The position numbers and the translations under genes are program-made. A stretch of 64,000 bases of DNA from Marinifaba aquimaris (lineage in GTDB: Bacteria > Pseudomonadota > Gammaproteobacteria > Enterobacterales > Alteromonadaceae). Numbering within the stretch: position 1 is the stretch's first letter; each line of letters begins with the position of its first letter. Where the stretch lies: contig NZ_JABULX010000011.1 of NCBI RefSeq assembly GCF_013328345.1, positions 49,671 to 113,670 of the forward strand. The letters run 5' to 3'. A model generated the notes under the pieces. That model had not been told where the DNA came from, did no database searches, and saw nothing but the letters and a program-made list of their open reading frames with translations. Shown one piece after another: positions 10,825-22,966 of this stretch.

Positions 10825-10830
10825 CCCTCC
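10825..10830 (-). promoter_or_regulatory. Strong ribosome-binding site that fixes the prkA start
   Basis: On the minus strand this reads GGAGGG, 4 bases before the ATG at 10820. It supports the shorter start over the longer open frame beginning at 10928. Confidence 0.75.
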
Positions 10831-10980
10831 GCAATTGCTAAGGAAAGATGAAAAAGGAAAAACGAAATTTTGAACAGGCTTATACTAAATTTAGTTGGGG
10901 TTTTGATAATTGCCCATAAAATAAGCAATTTTTATTACGAATGGGAAATAAGAAAGGTTTAAAAAAGATAAAATTAAACA

Positions 10981-11006
10981 AAAAAGCCCCGCAGGAGCGA
11001 GGCTTT
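10981..11006 (-). terminator. Rho-independent terminator of sodB
   Basis: On the minus strand, arms AAGCCTCGC and GCGGGGCTT pair (one G-T) around a 4-base loop, followed by a T run (complement of 10981-10985). It lies 22 bp after the sodB stop. Confidence 0.85.
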
Positions 11007-11027
11007 CTATTAGGTTGAAAACTGCGC

Positions 11028-11612
11028 TTATTTAGCTAAGTTTTCTGCAACGAAGTCCCAGTTAACTAATGCCCAGAAAGCATTTAGGTAGTTAGGACGA
11101 GCATTACGGTAATCGATGTAGTAAGCGTGTTCCCATAAATCAACTGTCAATAAAGGTGTAACACCTTCTTCAGTGATAGGAGTAGCTGCATTTGACGTAT
11201 TTACGATAGCTAAAGAACCATCAGCATTTTTAACTAACCAAGTCCAGCTAGAGCCAAAGTTGTTTACCGCTTTGTCATTTAATTGCGCTTGGAAATCTGC
11301 AAATGAACCGAATGCAGCGTTGATCGCATCTGCAACCGCACCTGTAGGCTCACCACCACCATTTGGGCTTAAACAGTTCCAGTAGAATGTGTGGTTCCAT
11401 ACTTGTGCTGCGTTGTTGAATAACCCGCCGTCAGAAGATTTGATGATTTCTTCTAAAGATTTGTTGGCGTTATCAGTACCTTCAACTAAACCGTTAAGCT
11501 TAGTCACGTATGTTTGGTGATGCTTACCGTAGTGGTATTCTAAAGTTTCTTGAGAAATGTGAGGAGCTAACGCGTCCATCGCATATGGTAATGCAGGTAA
11601 TTCAAAGGCCAT
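11028..11612 (-). CDS. sodB: Superoxide dismutase [Fe], SodB
   Basis: A 194-residue cytoplasmic enzyme that converts superoxide to peroxide and oxygen. The metal ligands are all visible: His27 (YHYGKHH), His74 (WNHTFYW), Asp158 and His162 (DLWEHAYY). The segment ALPYAMDAL and the residues around [13 protein letters not shown] are typical of the iron-using type, and the length is normal (193 in E. coli). It has its own terminator and a 245-bp divergent region shared with grxD. I did not identify a convincing Fur box. Confidence 0.96.
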   Translation of the reverse strand: MAFELPALPYAMDALAPHISQETLEYHYGKHHQTYVTKLNGLVEGTDNANKSLEEIIKSSDGGLFNNAAQVWNHTFYWNCLSPNGGGEPTGAVADAINAAFGSFADFQAQLNDKAVNNFGSSWTWLVKNADGSLAIVNTSNAATPITEEGVTPLLTVDLWEHAYYIDYRNARPNYLNAFWALVNWDFVAENLAK

Positions 11613-11857
11613 TATTATTCTCCGTAGGCTAATGTATAGGATTAAGGCAAAGCCTCAAGCCTTTCTATTCTAGATCAAAACAAAGTAAAAATTTACCTAT
11701 AAGGATTAAGGGTTTTTGACTTTTTTCCAATTAACCAAAGATATAGGTATGAAATCTTTAAATTCAAGGCTTAATACCTGATTGAAGTTTAGGTTTTCTC
11801 TGGCGAGATAATCCCTTACAATAGGCATATAGTATTTAAGCAAGTTGAGAATAAGAT

Positions 11858-12217
11858 ATGTCGACTGAAACGATTGAAAAAATCAAACAGCAAATCGCTG
11901 AAAACCCAATTATTGTATACATGAAAGGTAGCCCTAAGTTACCTAGCTGTGGTTTCTCAGCGCAATCAGCTCAGGTTTTAATGAACTGCGGCGAACCTTT
12001 TGCTTATGTTGATATCCTACAAAACCCAGATATCCGTGCAGAGTTACCTAAATATGCCAACTGGCCAACTTTCCCACAGTTATGGGTTGAAGGTGAGTTA
12101 ATTGGTGGTTGTGACATCATGTTAGAAATGTTCCAGCAAGGTGAATTACAAACACTGATCGCAGAAACTGCTGCAAAGTATAAAGATGAGGAAGCAGAGT
12201 CAACAGACGCTGAATAA
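11858..12217 (+). CDS. grxD: Monothiol glutaredoxin GrxD (Grx4)
   Basis: A 119-residue monothiol glutaredoxin with the CGFS active site (Cys31 in LPSCGFSAQS) and the glutathione-binding elements WPTFPQLWVEGELIGGCDI (about 68-86). Monothiol glutaredoxins of this class bind and deliver [2Fe-2S] clusters, usually with BolA-type partners, instead of reducing disulfides. The C-terminal tail after residue 105 is acidic (DEEAESTDAE). It is monocistronic, divergent from sodB, and ends in the hairpin at 12228-12266. Confidence 0.95.
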   Translation: MSTETIEKIKQQIAENPIIVYMKGSPKLPSCGFSAQSAQVLMNCGEPFAYVDILQNPDIRAELPKYANWPTFPQLWVEGELIGGCDIMLEMFQQGELQTLIAETAAKYKDEEAESTDAE

Positions 12218-12227
12218 AACCCATCAA

Positions 12228-12266
12228 AAAAGAGCAGGTTAGCTTTTAGTTAAGCACTGCTCTTTA
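12228..12266. terminator. Bidirectional terminator between grxD and the CbiM-like gene
   Basis: Arms AGAGCAG (12231-12237) and CTGCTCT (12257-12263), flanked by an A run on the left and T bases on the right, can form a stem ending both convergent transcripts. The loop can form a second small stem. Confidence 0.7.
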
Positions 12267-12278
12267 ATTACCTCGCCT

Positions 12279-12929
12279 TTACTTGTCTAAATATTCTTCA
12301 TCATAAAAACTTCTTACCCATTCTGGTAAATATACAACCGCTAAAGTCATCGTCATACCATTAAGCAAAGCTTCAGGAAAGAGTAAAAGTGGTGTGATAA
12401 TCAATAAATTATCGACTAATAGTGACCAAGTGAAATCACCATTTAACCAATATAAGGTTGCAATGGAAAAGCTTTTGGCACCTATGGCTAATGCTCCAGC
12501 AAAGAAGGCACAAATAAAAGTATATACCGCAAAGTGCCGCGGTAGTTTGTGATAAGCCCACAGATAAACGAAGTAACTAATTGCGATAGGGATCACTAGA
12601 TCACATAAGGCATGAATGCCGAAATGTTGCCAACCTGTTGTGATGGTTTGATCAATGACTTTGTTGGTAATCAGTGCAATTAAACCAGCAACCAAAGCCA
12701 GGTGTGGGCCAAGAAAGAGAGAGGCTGCTGTAAGCCATAGGAAATGAACATCAAGACCTGGATATATGCCGGTTTTAAATGCCCAAAGTACAGTTAATGC
12801 GAAGCTGGTACCAAATACCAAGTGTTGTTTACTGCTATCAATTAGCAGCAACTGATAGTGTTTTTTATCAAAGCTGATAAAAAACACTAGTAGGGTTAAA
12901 GCATAGGCAATCAGTTGCCAACTAGTCAT
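12279..12929 (-). CDS. CbiM-like integral membrane protein (energy-coupling-factor permease-like)
   Basis: A 216-residue protein with about six hydrophobic segments. Regions such as KTGIYPGLDVHFLWLTAASL (about 52-71) and GWQHFGIHALCDLVIPI (about 99-115) resemble the CbiM/COG3235-type membrane proteins of Alteromonadales and Vibrionales, which are distant relatives of metal-uptake permeases. No ATPase or CbiQ partner is next to it, so transport is unproven. Its ATG overlaps the xthA stop by 4 bp, so translation is probably coupled to xthA. The pairing with a DNA-repair nuclease looks positional, not functional. Confidence 0.6.
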   Translation of the reverse strand: MTSWQLIAYALTLLVFFISFDKKHYQLLLIDSSKQHLVFGTSFALTVLWAFKTGIYPGLDVHFLWLTAASLFLGPHLALVAGLIALITNKVIDQTITTGWQHFGIHALCDLVIPIAISYFVYLWAYHKLPRHFAVYTFICAFFAGALAIGAKSFSIATLYWLNGDFTWSLLVDNLLIITPLLLFPEALLNGMTMTLAVVYLPEWVRSFYDEEYLDK

Positions 12930-13735
12930 GCACTAAACTCTGTCCAGATTGGGGCGTGATCGGAAGGCTTCTCAATGCCACGCAATTCATAATCGATATC
13001 ACTGTCTTTTGTTTTAGCTGCTAGACTTGGCGTTGCTAAAATGACGTCAATTCTCAGGCCGCGGTTATCATCAAAGCCTTTAGAGCGATAATCAAACCAG
13101 CTGTATCTGTCGTCTGCGTCTGGATGAATTTGTCTGAAAGTGTCTGTAAAACCCCAATCTAATAGTTTCGTTAGCCATTGTCGTTCTTCAGGTTGAAAAG
13201 AACATTTACCCGTTTTTAACCAACGTTTAGCATTGGGCTCACCGATCCCTATGTCTTGATCTTTAGGGGAAATATTAATATCACCCATTACAACAATTTG
13301 CTCATCATTAGAAAAGTGTTGTTCAAGTTCAACCATAAGGTCTTGATAGAACGCGCGCTTGTATGGGAACTTAGTCTCGTGATTGATGTTATCACCCTGC
13401 GGGAAGTAGCCATTAAAAACCGTAACTTCTTGTTCGTTTTCATCGAGGTAAGTACCAATGATCATACGCTTTTGTTTATCTTCATCATCCGTTTTAAAGC
13501 CTTTTTGTATCCGAACAGGCTTTTGTTTGCTCATAAGCGCAACACCGTAGTGAGCTTTCTGACCGAAAAACTCGACGTGGTAGCCAAGTGCTTCCACTTG
13601 TTCAATTGGAAAAGCATCATCGTGAACTTTGATTTCTTGTAAACCTATTACATCGGGTGAATGCTTGTTAATAAGTGCTTCTAATTGATGTATACGTGCT
13701 CTTAGGCCGTTAATATTAAAGGAAATTATTTTCAT
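12926..13735 (-). CDS. xthA: Exodeoxyribonuclease III
   Basis: The start at ATG 13735 (MKIISFNINGLRAR) gives 269 residues and matches E. coli ExoIII (268). An in-frame ATG at 13765 adds ten residues without family support. This is a Mg2+-dependent apurinic/apyrimidinic endonuclease and 3'-5' exonuclease of base-excision repair. Catalytic signatures are present: LQEIKVHD (Glu, near residue 34), GDINISP (Asp-Asn, near 151) and EKPSDHAPIW (His, near 257). It overlaps the following CbiM-like gene by 4 bp. Confidence 0.96.
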   Translation of the reverse strand: MKIISFNINGLRARIHQLEALINKHSPDVIGLQEIKVHDDAFPIEQVEALGYHVEFFGQKAHYGVALMSKQKPVRIQKGFKTDDEDKQKRMIIGTYLDENEQEVTVFNGYFPQGDNINHETKFPYKRAFYQDLMVELEQHFSNDEQIVVMGDINISPKDQDIGIGEPNAKRWLKTGKCSFQPEERQWLTKLLDWGFTDTFRQIHPDADDRYSWFDYRSKGFDDNRGLRIDVILATPSLAAKTKDSDIDYELRGIEKPSDHAPIWTEFSA

Positions 13736-13786
13736 ATCTTTTGCTAGATTTTCGATTGAATACAAATAAATTTAATGACAAGTTTA

Positions 13787-13821
13787 CCAGTCTAGGATAC
13801 GTCTGTAACCATTAGACTGGT
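13787..13821 (-). terminator. Hairpin downstream of fadE
   Basis: Arms ACCAGTCTA (13787-13795) and TAGACTGGT (13813-13821) are exact reverse complements with a 17-base loop, 15 bp after the fadE stop. There is no strong T run, so termination is plausible but not certain. Confidence 0.5.
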
Positions 13822-13835
13822 TTAACTTTTATTGA

Positions 13836-16277
13836 TTAAATCTTTTGTCCTTCAGTATGTTGAGGTGTAAAAATAGCTTGGGATGAAAAATCGTCAACAT
13901 TAATTGTGGCTAATCTTGCTGCTTCTGCCTCAATCAAAGTTTGCGCCTCATCTTGGTTGATTTGACCCTTAGCTAATGCGTCCTTTGCTAACTCGTCCAA
14001 TTGAGTAAAAGGAATAAAATGATCGCAGCTCGCCTGCAATTTTTTGTGGATACGATCAGCTGCTGTAATTAACTCCAAGGCCACTTCAAGTTCACCAAAT
14101 AGATTGCCATCATCATTATCTAGGTATAAGCCTCTACCCAGTCTTGCTCTAAGCTCACAGGGCGTTTGAAGAAGTTTTGCAATCGTTTGCTCCGTTAAAT
14201 CTGATGGTTTTTTCACTGGCAGCCCAAATGGGAATAATTTGATTTTTAGCCAGGTACCAATGAATGGAACAGGGAAATTATCAATCAAATCTAACATGGC
14301 ACTTTGGCATTGGTACAAGCTGTCCTCAAGTGCCCATTGCAATAAAGGCAAATCTTCTTCACGTCGACCGTCATCATCAAAACGTTTCAATGCAGCTGTT
14401 GCTAAATACAATTGACTTAAGATGTCCCCGAGTCTTGCCGATACTCGTTCGTTGCGTTTAAGTGAGCCTCCTAACGTGGCCATTGCAAGGTCTGATAGTA
14501 GGGCTAGATTTGCACTAAAACGGTTTATGGTTTGGTAATAGCGTTTAGTTTGGTCATTAAATAAAGTCGCGCTGAATCTTGCGCCGGATAATGCAAACCA
14601 GACACTTCTCACTGCATTACTCAGCACAAAGCCTAAGTGTGAAGTGAGCGCTTTATCAAATGCATTGAGTGCATCCGCTTCATCTTGAATCTCAAGACAA
14701 GCCATTTCTTGAAGTATGTATGGATGACAGCGTATTAAACCTTGACCGAAGATGATCATATTGCGGGTTAATATATTGGCACCTTCCACTGTAATGGCGA
14801 TTGGAACACCTTGATAACCGCGGCCGAGGTAATTTCTAGGGCCGAGCATAATGCCTTTACCGCCGTGAATATCCATGGCGTAATTGGCTACATCACGTGA
14901 ACGCTCGGTTAAATGGTATTTGACGATAGCCGATATTACGGATGGCTTTTCACCAAGATCAATTGCCTGAGTAGACATTGAACAGGCTGCATCCATCAAA
15001 TAAGCATTACCACCAATACGGCCTAAGGCTTCTTCAATGCCTTCCATTTTCCCTATAGGGAGTTTGAATTGACGGCGAATTTTCGCGTAGGCACCTGTAG
15101 CTAGCGCAACAGATTTGGCACCGCCAGTTGCGTTACTCGGCAGTGTAATTGCTCGGCCGACAGATAAACATTCGACTAACATTCGCCAGCCTTGGCCCGC
15201 CATTTTTGCGCCACCAATAATGGTTTCTATTGGCACAAAAACATCATCTCCTCTTATCGGTCCATTCTGAAAAGGGACGTTAAGTGGAAAATGACGACGA
15301 CCAATATCAAGCCCGTCTGTATCTCTAGGGATCAACGCACATGTGATCCCAAGTTCTTTCTCTGAACCCAGTAATTGTTCAGGATCGAATAATTTAAATG
15401 CTAAGCCAACCAGTGTCGCGACGGGTGCTAACGTGATATAGCGTTTGTTGAATGTTAAAGCAATCCCAAGGATTTCTTCACCATCAATAATGCGTTTACA
15501 TACAATGCCTTTATCTGGGATCGCTCCAGCATCCGAACCCGCTTCAGGGCTCGTTAAGGCAAAACAGGGAATTTCTTGACCATTTGCTAATCTAGGTAAG
15601 TAATAATCTTTTTGCTCACGTGTGCCATATTGTTGTAGTAATTCAGCCGGGCCCAGTGAATTAGGCACACCGACAGTGACGGCAAGCACAGTAGAAGAGG
15701 GCATTAACTTTTGTAATACACAGCTTTGTGCATAAGCTGAAAACTCTAAACCACCGTATTTTTTCTTGATAATCAACGAGAAAAATTTATGGTCCTTTAA
15801 GAATTGCCAAGTTTGAGGTGATAAATCACCGTCTTGGTGGGTCACTTGCCAATCATTGACCATTTGGCAAACTTGCTCAACGGGCCCATCAAGAAATGCT
15901 TGTTCTTCGTTAGTTAATCTAGGTTGAGGAATTTTATGTAATTTTGACCAACTCGGTTCGCCTTTTAATAAATCTGCTTCCCACCAAGTTGTTCCAGCTT
16001 CAAGTGCTTCTTTTTCTGTTTTTGACATGGCTGGCATGCTCTTTTTAAAAAAGCGCAGCGCCGGTTCAGATATCAATTGCTGACGAATACTGGTGACATT
16101 TAAAACACCAGCAAAGAGTAAAAAAACAAACCAAGTGAATTGACCGATACCAGCGAACAATGTGCCGAGTAATAACCAAGCACCAATACTCATAGTAAAG
16201 GTTGTTAAAGAAGACTTGTGGTAAGCCAAAAAACAGAAAAGGGTAATTAAACCCAATAGCCAAAATGTATATTCCAT
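13836..16277 (-). CDS. fadE: Acyl-CoA dehydrogenase FadE
   Basis: An 813-residue FadE-type enzyme (E. coli 814), which carries out the first step of fatty-acid beta-oxidation with FAD. Two hydrophobic segments at the N-terminus (about 1-60) suggest membrane association, as in E. coli FadE. The dehydrogenase core contains [17 protein letters not shown] (about 238-254) for FAD and acyl-CoA binding and [19 protein letters not shown] (about 465-483). The C-terminal DUF1974-type extension typical of FadE follows. A FadR palindrome lies 16 bp upstream of the start, so repression by FadR in the absence of fatty acids is expected. Confidence 0.95.
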   Translation of the reverse strand: MEYTFWLLGLITLFCFLAYHKSSLTTFTMSIGAWLLLGTLFAGIGQFTWFVFLLFAGVLNVTSIRQQLISEPALRFFKKSMPAMSKTEKEALEAGTTWWEADLLKGEPSWSKLHKIPQPRLTNEEQAFLDGPVEQVCQMVNDWQVTHQDGDLSPQTWQFLKDHKFFSLIIKKKYGGLEFSAYAQSCVLQKLMPSSTVLAVTVGVPNSLGPAELLQQYGTREQKDYYLPRLANGQEIPCFALTSPEAGSDAGAIPDKGIVCKRIIDGEEILGIALTFNKRYITLAPVATLVGLAFKLFDPEQLLGSEKELGITCALIPRDTDGLDIGRRHFPLNVPFQNGPIRGDDVFVPIETIIGGAKMAGQGWRMLVECLSVGRAITLPSNATGGAKSVALATGAYAKIRRQFKLPIGKMEGIEEALGRIGGNAYLMDAACSMSTQAIDLGEKPSVISAIVKYHLTERSRDVANYAMDIHGGKGIMLGPRNYLGRGYQGVPIAITVEGANILTRNMIIFGQGLIRCHPYILQEMACLEIQDEADALNAFDKALTSHLGFVLSNAVRSVWFALSGARFSATLFNDQTKRYYQTINRFSANLALLSDLAMATLGGSLKRNERVSARLGDILSQLYLATAALKRFDDDGRREEDLPLLQWALEDSLYQCQSAMLDLIDNFPVPFIGTWLKIKLFPFGLPVKKPSDLTEQTIAKLLQTPCELRARLGRGLYLDNDDGNLFGELEVALELITAADRIHKKLQASCDHFIPFTQLDELAKDALAKGQINQDEAQTLIEAEAARLATINVDDFSSQAIFTPQHTEGQKI

Positions 16278-16292
16278 AGTTACTCCATGTCT

Positions 16293-16309
16293 AACTGGTA
16301 CGACCAGTT
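16293..16309 (-). promoter_or_regulatory. FadR operator upstream of fadE
   Basis: The 17-base element AACTGGTACGACCAGTT is a near-perfect palindrome (arms AACTGGT and ACCAGTT) and fits the TGG-N5-CCA core of gammaproteobacterial FadR sites. It lies 16 bp upstream of the fadE ATG, where bound protein would block transcription or translation initiation. The fadR gene itself lies in this window at 5372. Confidence 0.85.
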
Positions 16310-16446
16310 TAACTAAAGCTTAGATAAGCAAGCATTAGACTGCAAGTTTAGTCTAGTAAAGAGTAGAAGACTTTGAAAATCAGTAGGTTAAAAATTGGTG
16401 AAATATATAGAATGATTAGGTTGAGATATAGGGAGTGGTAAATAAA

Positions 16447-16474
16447 AGAAACCCTGACATCGCAGGGCTTCTTT
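16447..16474 (-). terminator. Rho-independent terminator of icd
   Basis: On the minus strand AAGAAGCCCTG pairs with CAGGGTTTCTT (one G-T) around a 6-base loop and is followed by T-rich sequence. It lies 22 bp beyond the icd stop. Confidence 0.75.
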
Positions 16475-16495
16475 AAATCTAAATTAAGCGTGTTA

Positions 16496-18790
<2,295 letters not shown>

Positions 18791-18946
18791 TTACTCATAA
18801 CTGAGTTATCTCGACAATATTGATTTTTTTCGCGCGCTAGTATAGCAGTAGATGTTTTATTAGAATAGGCAACCACTATAGCTTTTCGCTATCTTTAATA
18901 TTCAGCAAACTTTGTAGTGCAGAATGATTTATAAATAAAATAAATA

Positions 18947-19624
18947 GTGAGGCTGGCTGTGCCGCGATCTAAACGTTCTCCATTTGGCTCAAAGCCACAC
19001 CAATCAACTAATAGCAATAAAAACAAACCATTTGTTCGTGCGCCATCAAAAAAGAAAAGAGTAGCGAAAGCTAAGCCTGAAAAATCAATTGTTGTTTTAT
19101 TCAATAAGCCTTTTGATGTACTCACCCAATTCACTGATGATGATAATCGTCAAACCTTAAAAGATTTTATTAACATCAAAGATGTATACGCTGCTGGTCG
19201 TTTGGATAAAGATTCTGAAGGCTTGTTGGTATTAACTAACGATGGTGCCATTCAAGATCTTATTTCTCACCCGAAACATCACAAAGAAAAAGAGTATTGG
19301 GTTCAGGTTGAAGGCATTCCCGATAACACTGCTATTTCAAAATTAACAAAAGGTGTTGAGCTCAAAGACGGTATGACAAAACCTGCAAAGGTTAAAATCA
19401 TCGAACAACCAAGCATTTGGCCTCGTCATCCACCTATTAGAGAAAGAAAAAATATCCCGACGACTTGGCTATCTATCATCATTAGTGAAGGTAAAAATAG
19501 GCAAGTAAGGCGCATGACCGCCCATGTTGGGCACCCAACACTTAGGCTAGTACGAGCGAGTGTGGGCGAATATCAATTAGGTGATTTACAGCCTGGCCAG
19601 TTGCAAGTAATCGAGTTTAATTAA
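18947..19624 (+). CDS. rluE: 23S rRNA pseudouridine(2457) synthase RluE
   Basis: A 225-residue RsuA/RluB/E/F-family pseudouridine synthase with catalytic Asp in [19 protein letters not shown] (about 76-94). The C-terminal [20 protein letters not shown] motif (about 184-203) is the second family signature. It modifies one uridine in helix 89 of 23S rRNA. The N-terminus (1-40) is basic and low complexity, without an S4 domain, as in RluE. The only long-frame start is GTG 18947, with another GTG at 18959; no clear ribosome-binding site was seen, so the exact start is uncertain. Divergent from icd as in E. coli. Confidence 0.9.
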   Translation: MRLAVPRSKRSPFGSKPHQSTNSNKNKPFVRAPSKKKRVAKAKPEKSIVVLFNKPFDVLTQFTDDDNRQTLKDFINIKDVYAAGRLDKDSEGLLVLTNDGAIQDLISHPKHHKEKEYWVQVEGIPDNTAISKLTKGVELKDGMTKPAKVKIIEQPSIWPRHPPIRERKNIPTTWLSIIISEGKNRQVRRMTAHVGHPTLRLVRASVGEYQLGDLQPGQLQVIEFN

Positions 19625-19756
19625 CGAAAAGACATATATCCTATTGACATGTTAATGCTGTGTTAATTGTAACCAAACTTTAAAAACCGCTATTTTATTT
19701 CGAGTTCTTCAAAATTGGCTTCTAAGCTTAGGGAGTAGCACTCAGGGGCCATTGCA

Positions 19757-20614
19757 ATGCGGGTTATTATCGCTTTTTTCACTGCTTATATGATTGCTCA
19801 GGCGCACGCACAAGAGCGACCAGTTGTCGATGTCACGGTAGAAACTGATATTTATTTCTACGCACTAGAAATCATGGATGGGCGTTTGCCTGTAGAAGTT
19901 GATAATTTTGAGGGTTTGCATACCCAGCGCGATGTAGTCGAATTTATCTTAGTGCAAAAAGCCATGGCATTAGGTGGCTTAGATGTCGAATTCAATATCA
20001 CACATGGCAATTATGACGCTAGAAATCCCAAACTGCTTGCCCGGGGGTTATTACTCATTTCTTTTGACACGATTTGGATGTCAGAAGCATCACTAATAAA
20101 AGATAACGTTTACATCTCTGATGCAATGGTAAGAAAGGGGGAGTTTTGGGCCGGTGTTTATACTTCTCCTGACAATCAAAGTGCGCTAGGTATCAGAAGC
20201 ATAAAAGAATTTCAAAAACACACGGTCGTTTCAAGTACCGCTTGGCGTACTGATTGGATGACACTACAAGCGATGAAACCACTTGACCTAATTGATGAAA
20301 GTGATTGGATTTCCATGGCCAAAATGGTTAGTAACCAGTGGATTGATTTAATGTTGATCCCATTTACCGCAAAAAGGCCGTTCGAATATCGAGGCCATGA
20401 CTACCGCGTCGTTGCTATTGAAGGAGTTAAAATTAAGCTTGATGATAGTCGTCACTTTTTAGTATCAAAAAAGCATCCTTTGGGACGTGAGACTTTTGAT
20501 GCATTGCAAAAAGGCTTAAAGATACTAAGAGCCAACGGCACAATCGAACGCGCTTATCACGATTCGGGCTTTATTAATGACTTAGTGGCAGATTGGATTA
20601 TTTTGAACGAATAA
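19757..20614 (+). CDS. Periplasmic solute-binding-protein-like protein
   Basis: A 285-residue protein with a short signal peptide (about 1-18, ending AQAHAQ). The body has the layout of an extracellular solute-binding protein family 3-type fold, with a DNVYISD segment and a hinge region, and a C-terminal tail LKILRANGTIERAYHDSGF (about 253-271) typical of these proteins. No transporter permease or ATPase is adjacent. Such orphan proteins in Alteromonadales often serve as sensors or have unknown ligands. It ends in the terminator at 20617-20648, convergent with the beta-propeller gene. Confidence 0.65.
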   Translation: MRVIIAFFTAYMIAQAHAQERPVVDVTVETDIYFYALEIMDGRLPVEVDNFEGLHTQRDVVEFILVQKAMALGGLDVEFNITHGNYDARNPKLLARGLLLISFDTIWMSEASLIKDNVYISDAMVRKGEFWAGVYTSPDNQSALGIRSIKEFQKHTVVSSTAWRTDWMTLQAMKPLDLIDESDWISMAKMVSNQWIDLMLIPFTAKRPFEYRGHDYRVVAIEGVKIKLDDSRHFLVSKKHPLGRETFDALQKGLKILRANGTIERAYHDSGFINDLVADWIILNE

Positions 20615-20616
20615 AA

Positions 20617-20648
20617 AACGGCTTAATTGTCATAACAACTAAGCCGTT
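20617..20648. terminator. Hairpin terminator between convergent genes
   Basis: Exact 9-base arms 20617-20625 and 20640-20648 with a 14-base loop. The A run on the left gives a T tract on the minus strand, so it best serves the beta-propeller gene. Confidence 0.75.
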
Positions 20649-20672
20649 GATGATATGGGTTAGCCTATTTAC

Positions 20673-22796
20673 TTACTTAGGCCCAACTACTCGTTTACTG
20701 TCTTGCCAAGTTGTTGACCATACATGTGGTGACTGAACATAATGCACTTTGTTACCATTGATAATACCGCGAGTAACATAGTTGTAATAGTAATCCTTAT
20801 CTGAAGTTGATAAGAAGCCATTGAGATTTAAACCTGCATCATCACTCACATTGATATCAATTAAACCCAAGCCACGATCAGCTTGATAATACTGGGTGGT
20901 AAATTGTGTTAAAGACAATGGCAGGGCTAAACGGTAATTGCCATCTTCTGTTTGTAATAAGCTCACTGCACGATGATCGTATAAAGCGTCAGAATATGAA
21001 CCTGTGTTACCCAAAACTAAAGTTTGAACTTCAGTCGGTTGATTAATATCACTGACATCAAATAACACTAGCTTAACGCCACCATCACCTTCGACTGAAT
21101 CACTAGGTAACTCACTGACGTCGGTATCTCTATCTGTTTCATTAAAAACAGCGGGTTCTCGTAGGGCTAAATTGGCATCAACATCTTCACCAATACCTAA
21201 CAGGTACTTATCAGAAAGCGGATGTAGATAGCTGCTAAAACCTGGGACCTCAAGCTCACCTGCTAAAATAGGATTCTCCGGGTCAGATAAATCAACAGAG
21301 TAGAGGGGATCAATCTGCTCGAATGTTACGATGTAAGCTCGATCGCCATAAAAACGAACGGCATAAACATCCTCATTAACCTTACCAATTTCCTTTGGTT
21401 GGTTTTCATTTGGTAATTGGGATACCAAATCTAATGTATTAGTTTGCTCATTGGTTTCAAATACATATAAATGATGATCCATGCGATCAGTTTCATCTTC
21501 GGTATTGGTTGTGGTCAGAACGCGCAAATGACCTTCGTGCTCATTCATCCGAAACGCTTCACCACGCCAGCCTAAGTATCCATCAACCTGTCCTGTCGCT
21601 TGATAATCGACACCGGTATCGGTTAATGCAAGTTTATGAATGGTGGTTTGCTGGTTAGTCCAGTTGTGGTTAGTTAAATAAATGGATGACTGCGACATGT
21701 AAAAACCATGTACATCAATATTAAGACAATTTGATTCAAAGTTAGATAAATCGTTTAAATCAAAAACAGTGACGGTTAATGTCGATGCATAACCGACAGA
21801 ATCATCTTCACCTGCTGGTAAGAAACAGTTTGCACCATCTACAAGGCTTTGCGCATTGGTCTGATTAATTTCAACTGTAGGCAATAAGCTAGAAAGTGGA
21901 AGCTGCCCAACTAAGGTTTCATTATTTCTATACTCCACATCCGTTTGAGGTTCATAAATATAATCAAGCGGAATAGTTGGATAAAACTGACTCAAAACAT
22001 AAAGTTTGTCATCAATTCTTCTACTTCTTACTAAATGGCCCGCAATGACCACTTCATCTGTAACAGTCGCATTAGCTGGGTCAGTCACATCGTATTTATT
22101 AATTGTGAAAGAGGGAGTAAAGACATTAGCCTCCTCATCTTCTAAATCAGTTGCGATTGAAAAAACATCCTGATTGACAATGCTGATGAGTTCATCGTTA
22201 GCTAAATATAAACCGTCGAGGTTTCCGCCTTTGTGCTGAGCAAATTCCGCTACCAGCTCCATACTGCCATCTTCAAGCTCTTGCAGTGCACGGATATAGC
22301 TCTCATTGTCAGTGATAGGTTCTATGATAAACGTTGAAGCTGCTTCTGCTTCAGGCGTTTCGACAAAAGGTTCATATAAAGGACTGTATTGATTGACACC
22401 AATAAACAGTGTTTTACCATCAAATTTAACAAGATCAGCTTCATCTACCCCAGCTTCAATTAAATTAGTTTGGCTAAATCCAGGTGTAGGCGAGGCGGTG
22501 CTATCTGCAAAAGATTCAACCAGCGCTGTGGGTCTTTGGATACCGGTATCACCCGTAAAATCTTTATTGAAGAAACTTTGATTACTCGAAAGTAGCAAGC
22601 CATTTCTAATTCTATTAAGCGTTTGCTCAGAACTGCTTGCTTGAGCCAACTTGCCGTGTGGATCAGAACTTTCAAGTTCTTTCATCTGGTAGGTATCTGT
22701 ACCAGGTTTATTAGAAGATGAGCCACCACATGCTGAAACCGTTGCAACCAACATGGAGATGGCGGTGAATTTAAATTTATTATTTGAGTTAAACAT
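20673..22796 (-). CDS. Beta-propeller lipoprotein (COG4880/Beta_propel type)
   Basis: A 707-residue protein with a lipoprotein signal peptide: hydrophobic stretch then VSAC with Cys23, followed by a Gly/Ser linker. The rest resembles the secreted beta-propeller family distantly related to WD40. Visible markers are EAGVDEADLVKFDGKTLF (about 112-129), many repeats of strand-turn segments, and GWRGEAFRMNEHEGHLRVLT (about 398-417). The role is unknown; a scaffold or binding function at the outer membrane is likely. Asp after the lipid Cys is absent (CGGSS), so outer-membrane sorting by Lol is expected. It has its own terminator and no operon partner. Confidence 0.8.
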   Translation of the reverse strand: MFNSNNKFKFTAISMLVATVSACGGSSSNKPGTDTYQMKELESSDPHGKLAQASSSEQTLNRIRNGLLLSSNQSFFNKDFTGDTGIQRPTALVESFADSTASPTPGFSQTNLIEAGVDEADLVKFDGKTLFIGVNQYSPLYEPFVETPEAEAASTFIIEPITDNESYIRALQELEDGSMELVAEFAQHKGGNLDGLYLANDELISIVNQDVFSIATDLEDEEANVFTPSFTINKYDVTDPANATVTDEVVIAGHLVRSRRIDDKLYVLSQFYPTIPLDYIYEPQTDVEYRNNETLVGQLPLSSLLPTVEINQTNAQSLVDGANCFLPAGEDDSVGYASTLTVTVFDLNDLSNFESNCLNIDVHGFYMSQSSIYLTNHNWTNQQTTIHKLALTDTGVDYQATGQVDGYLGWRGEAFRMNEHEGHLRVLTTTNTEDETDRMDHHLYVFETNEQTNTLDLVSQLPNENQPKEIGKVNEDVYAVRFYGDRAYIVTFEQIDPLYSVDLSDPENPILAGELEVPGFSSYLHPLSDKYLLGIGEDVDANLALREPAVFNETDRDTDVSELPSDSVEGDGGVKLVLFDVSDINQPTEVQTLVLGNTGSYSDALYDHRAVSLLQTEDGNYRLALPLSLTQFTTQYYQADRGLGLIDINVSDDAGLNLNGFLSTSDKDYYYNYVTRGIINGNKVHYVQSPHVWSTTWQDSKRVVGPK

Positions 22797-22966
22797 AATG
22801 GTCCCTGTTTGATTAAATTCACAATAAATGTAACGCGTGGTTAAAAGCTAAACTGTATTTAACCTATTTGATGCTGTGAAAAAGTGTAACTCTTGCGTCA
22901 ATTGCTAGGTGAGAGATGATTTAGATGATACATTTTTGGTATCAAATGTTAATAAACGTATAGGTC

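Noticed and set aside
10821..10928. Upstream in-frame extension of the prkA frame (36 codons)
   Set aside because: The extension has no similarity to PrkA proteins, and a strong ribosome-binding site plus family alignment place the start at 10820.
10829..10980. Sigma-54 promoter before prkA
   Set aside because: The orthologous operon is nitrogen-responsive in E. coli, so I looked for TGGCAC-N5-TTGC. A TTGC is present, but nothing like the -24 element lies at the right distance.
13736..13765. Ten extra codons upstream of xthA
   Set aside because: Exonuclease III starts at MKIISFNINGL in all family members that I remember, so the outer ATG is unlikely.
13787..13821. Second FadR site after fadE
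   Set aside because: The arms ACCAGTCTA/TAGACTGGT contain ACTGGT-like bases, but they are in the inverted order and 17 bases apart, which fits a hairpin and not the TGG-N5-CCA operator.
18895..19134. Open frame of 79 codons on the minus strand over the rluE start
   Set aside because: It is the antisense shadow of the rluE N-terminus and has no family signature.
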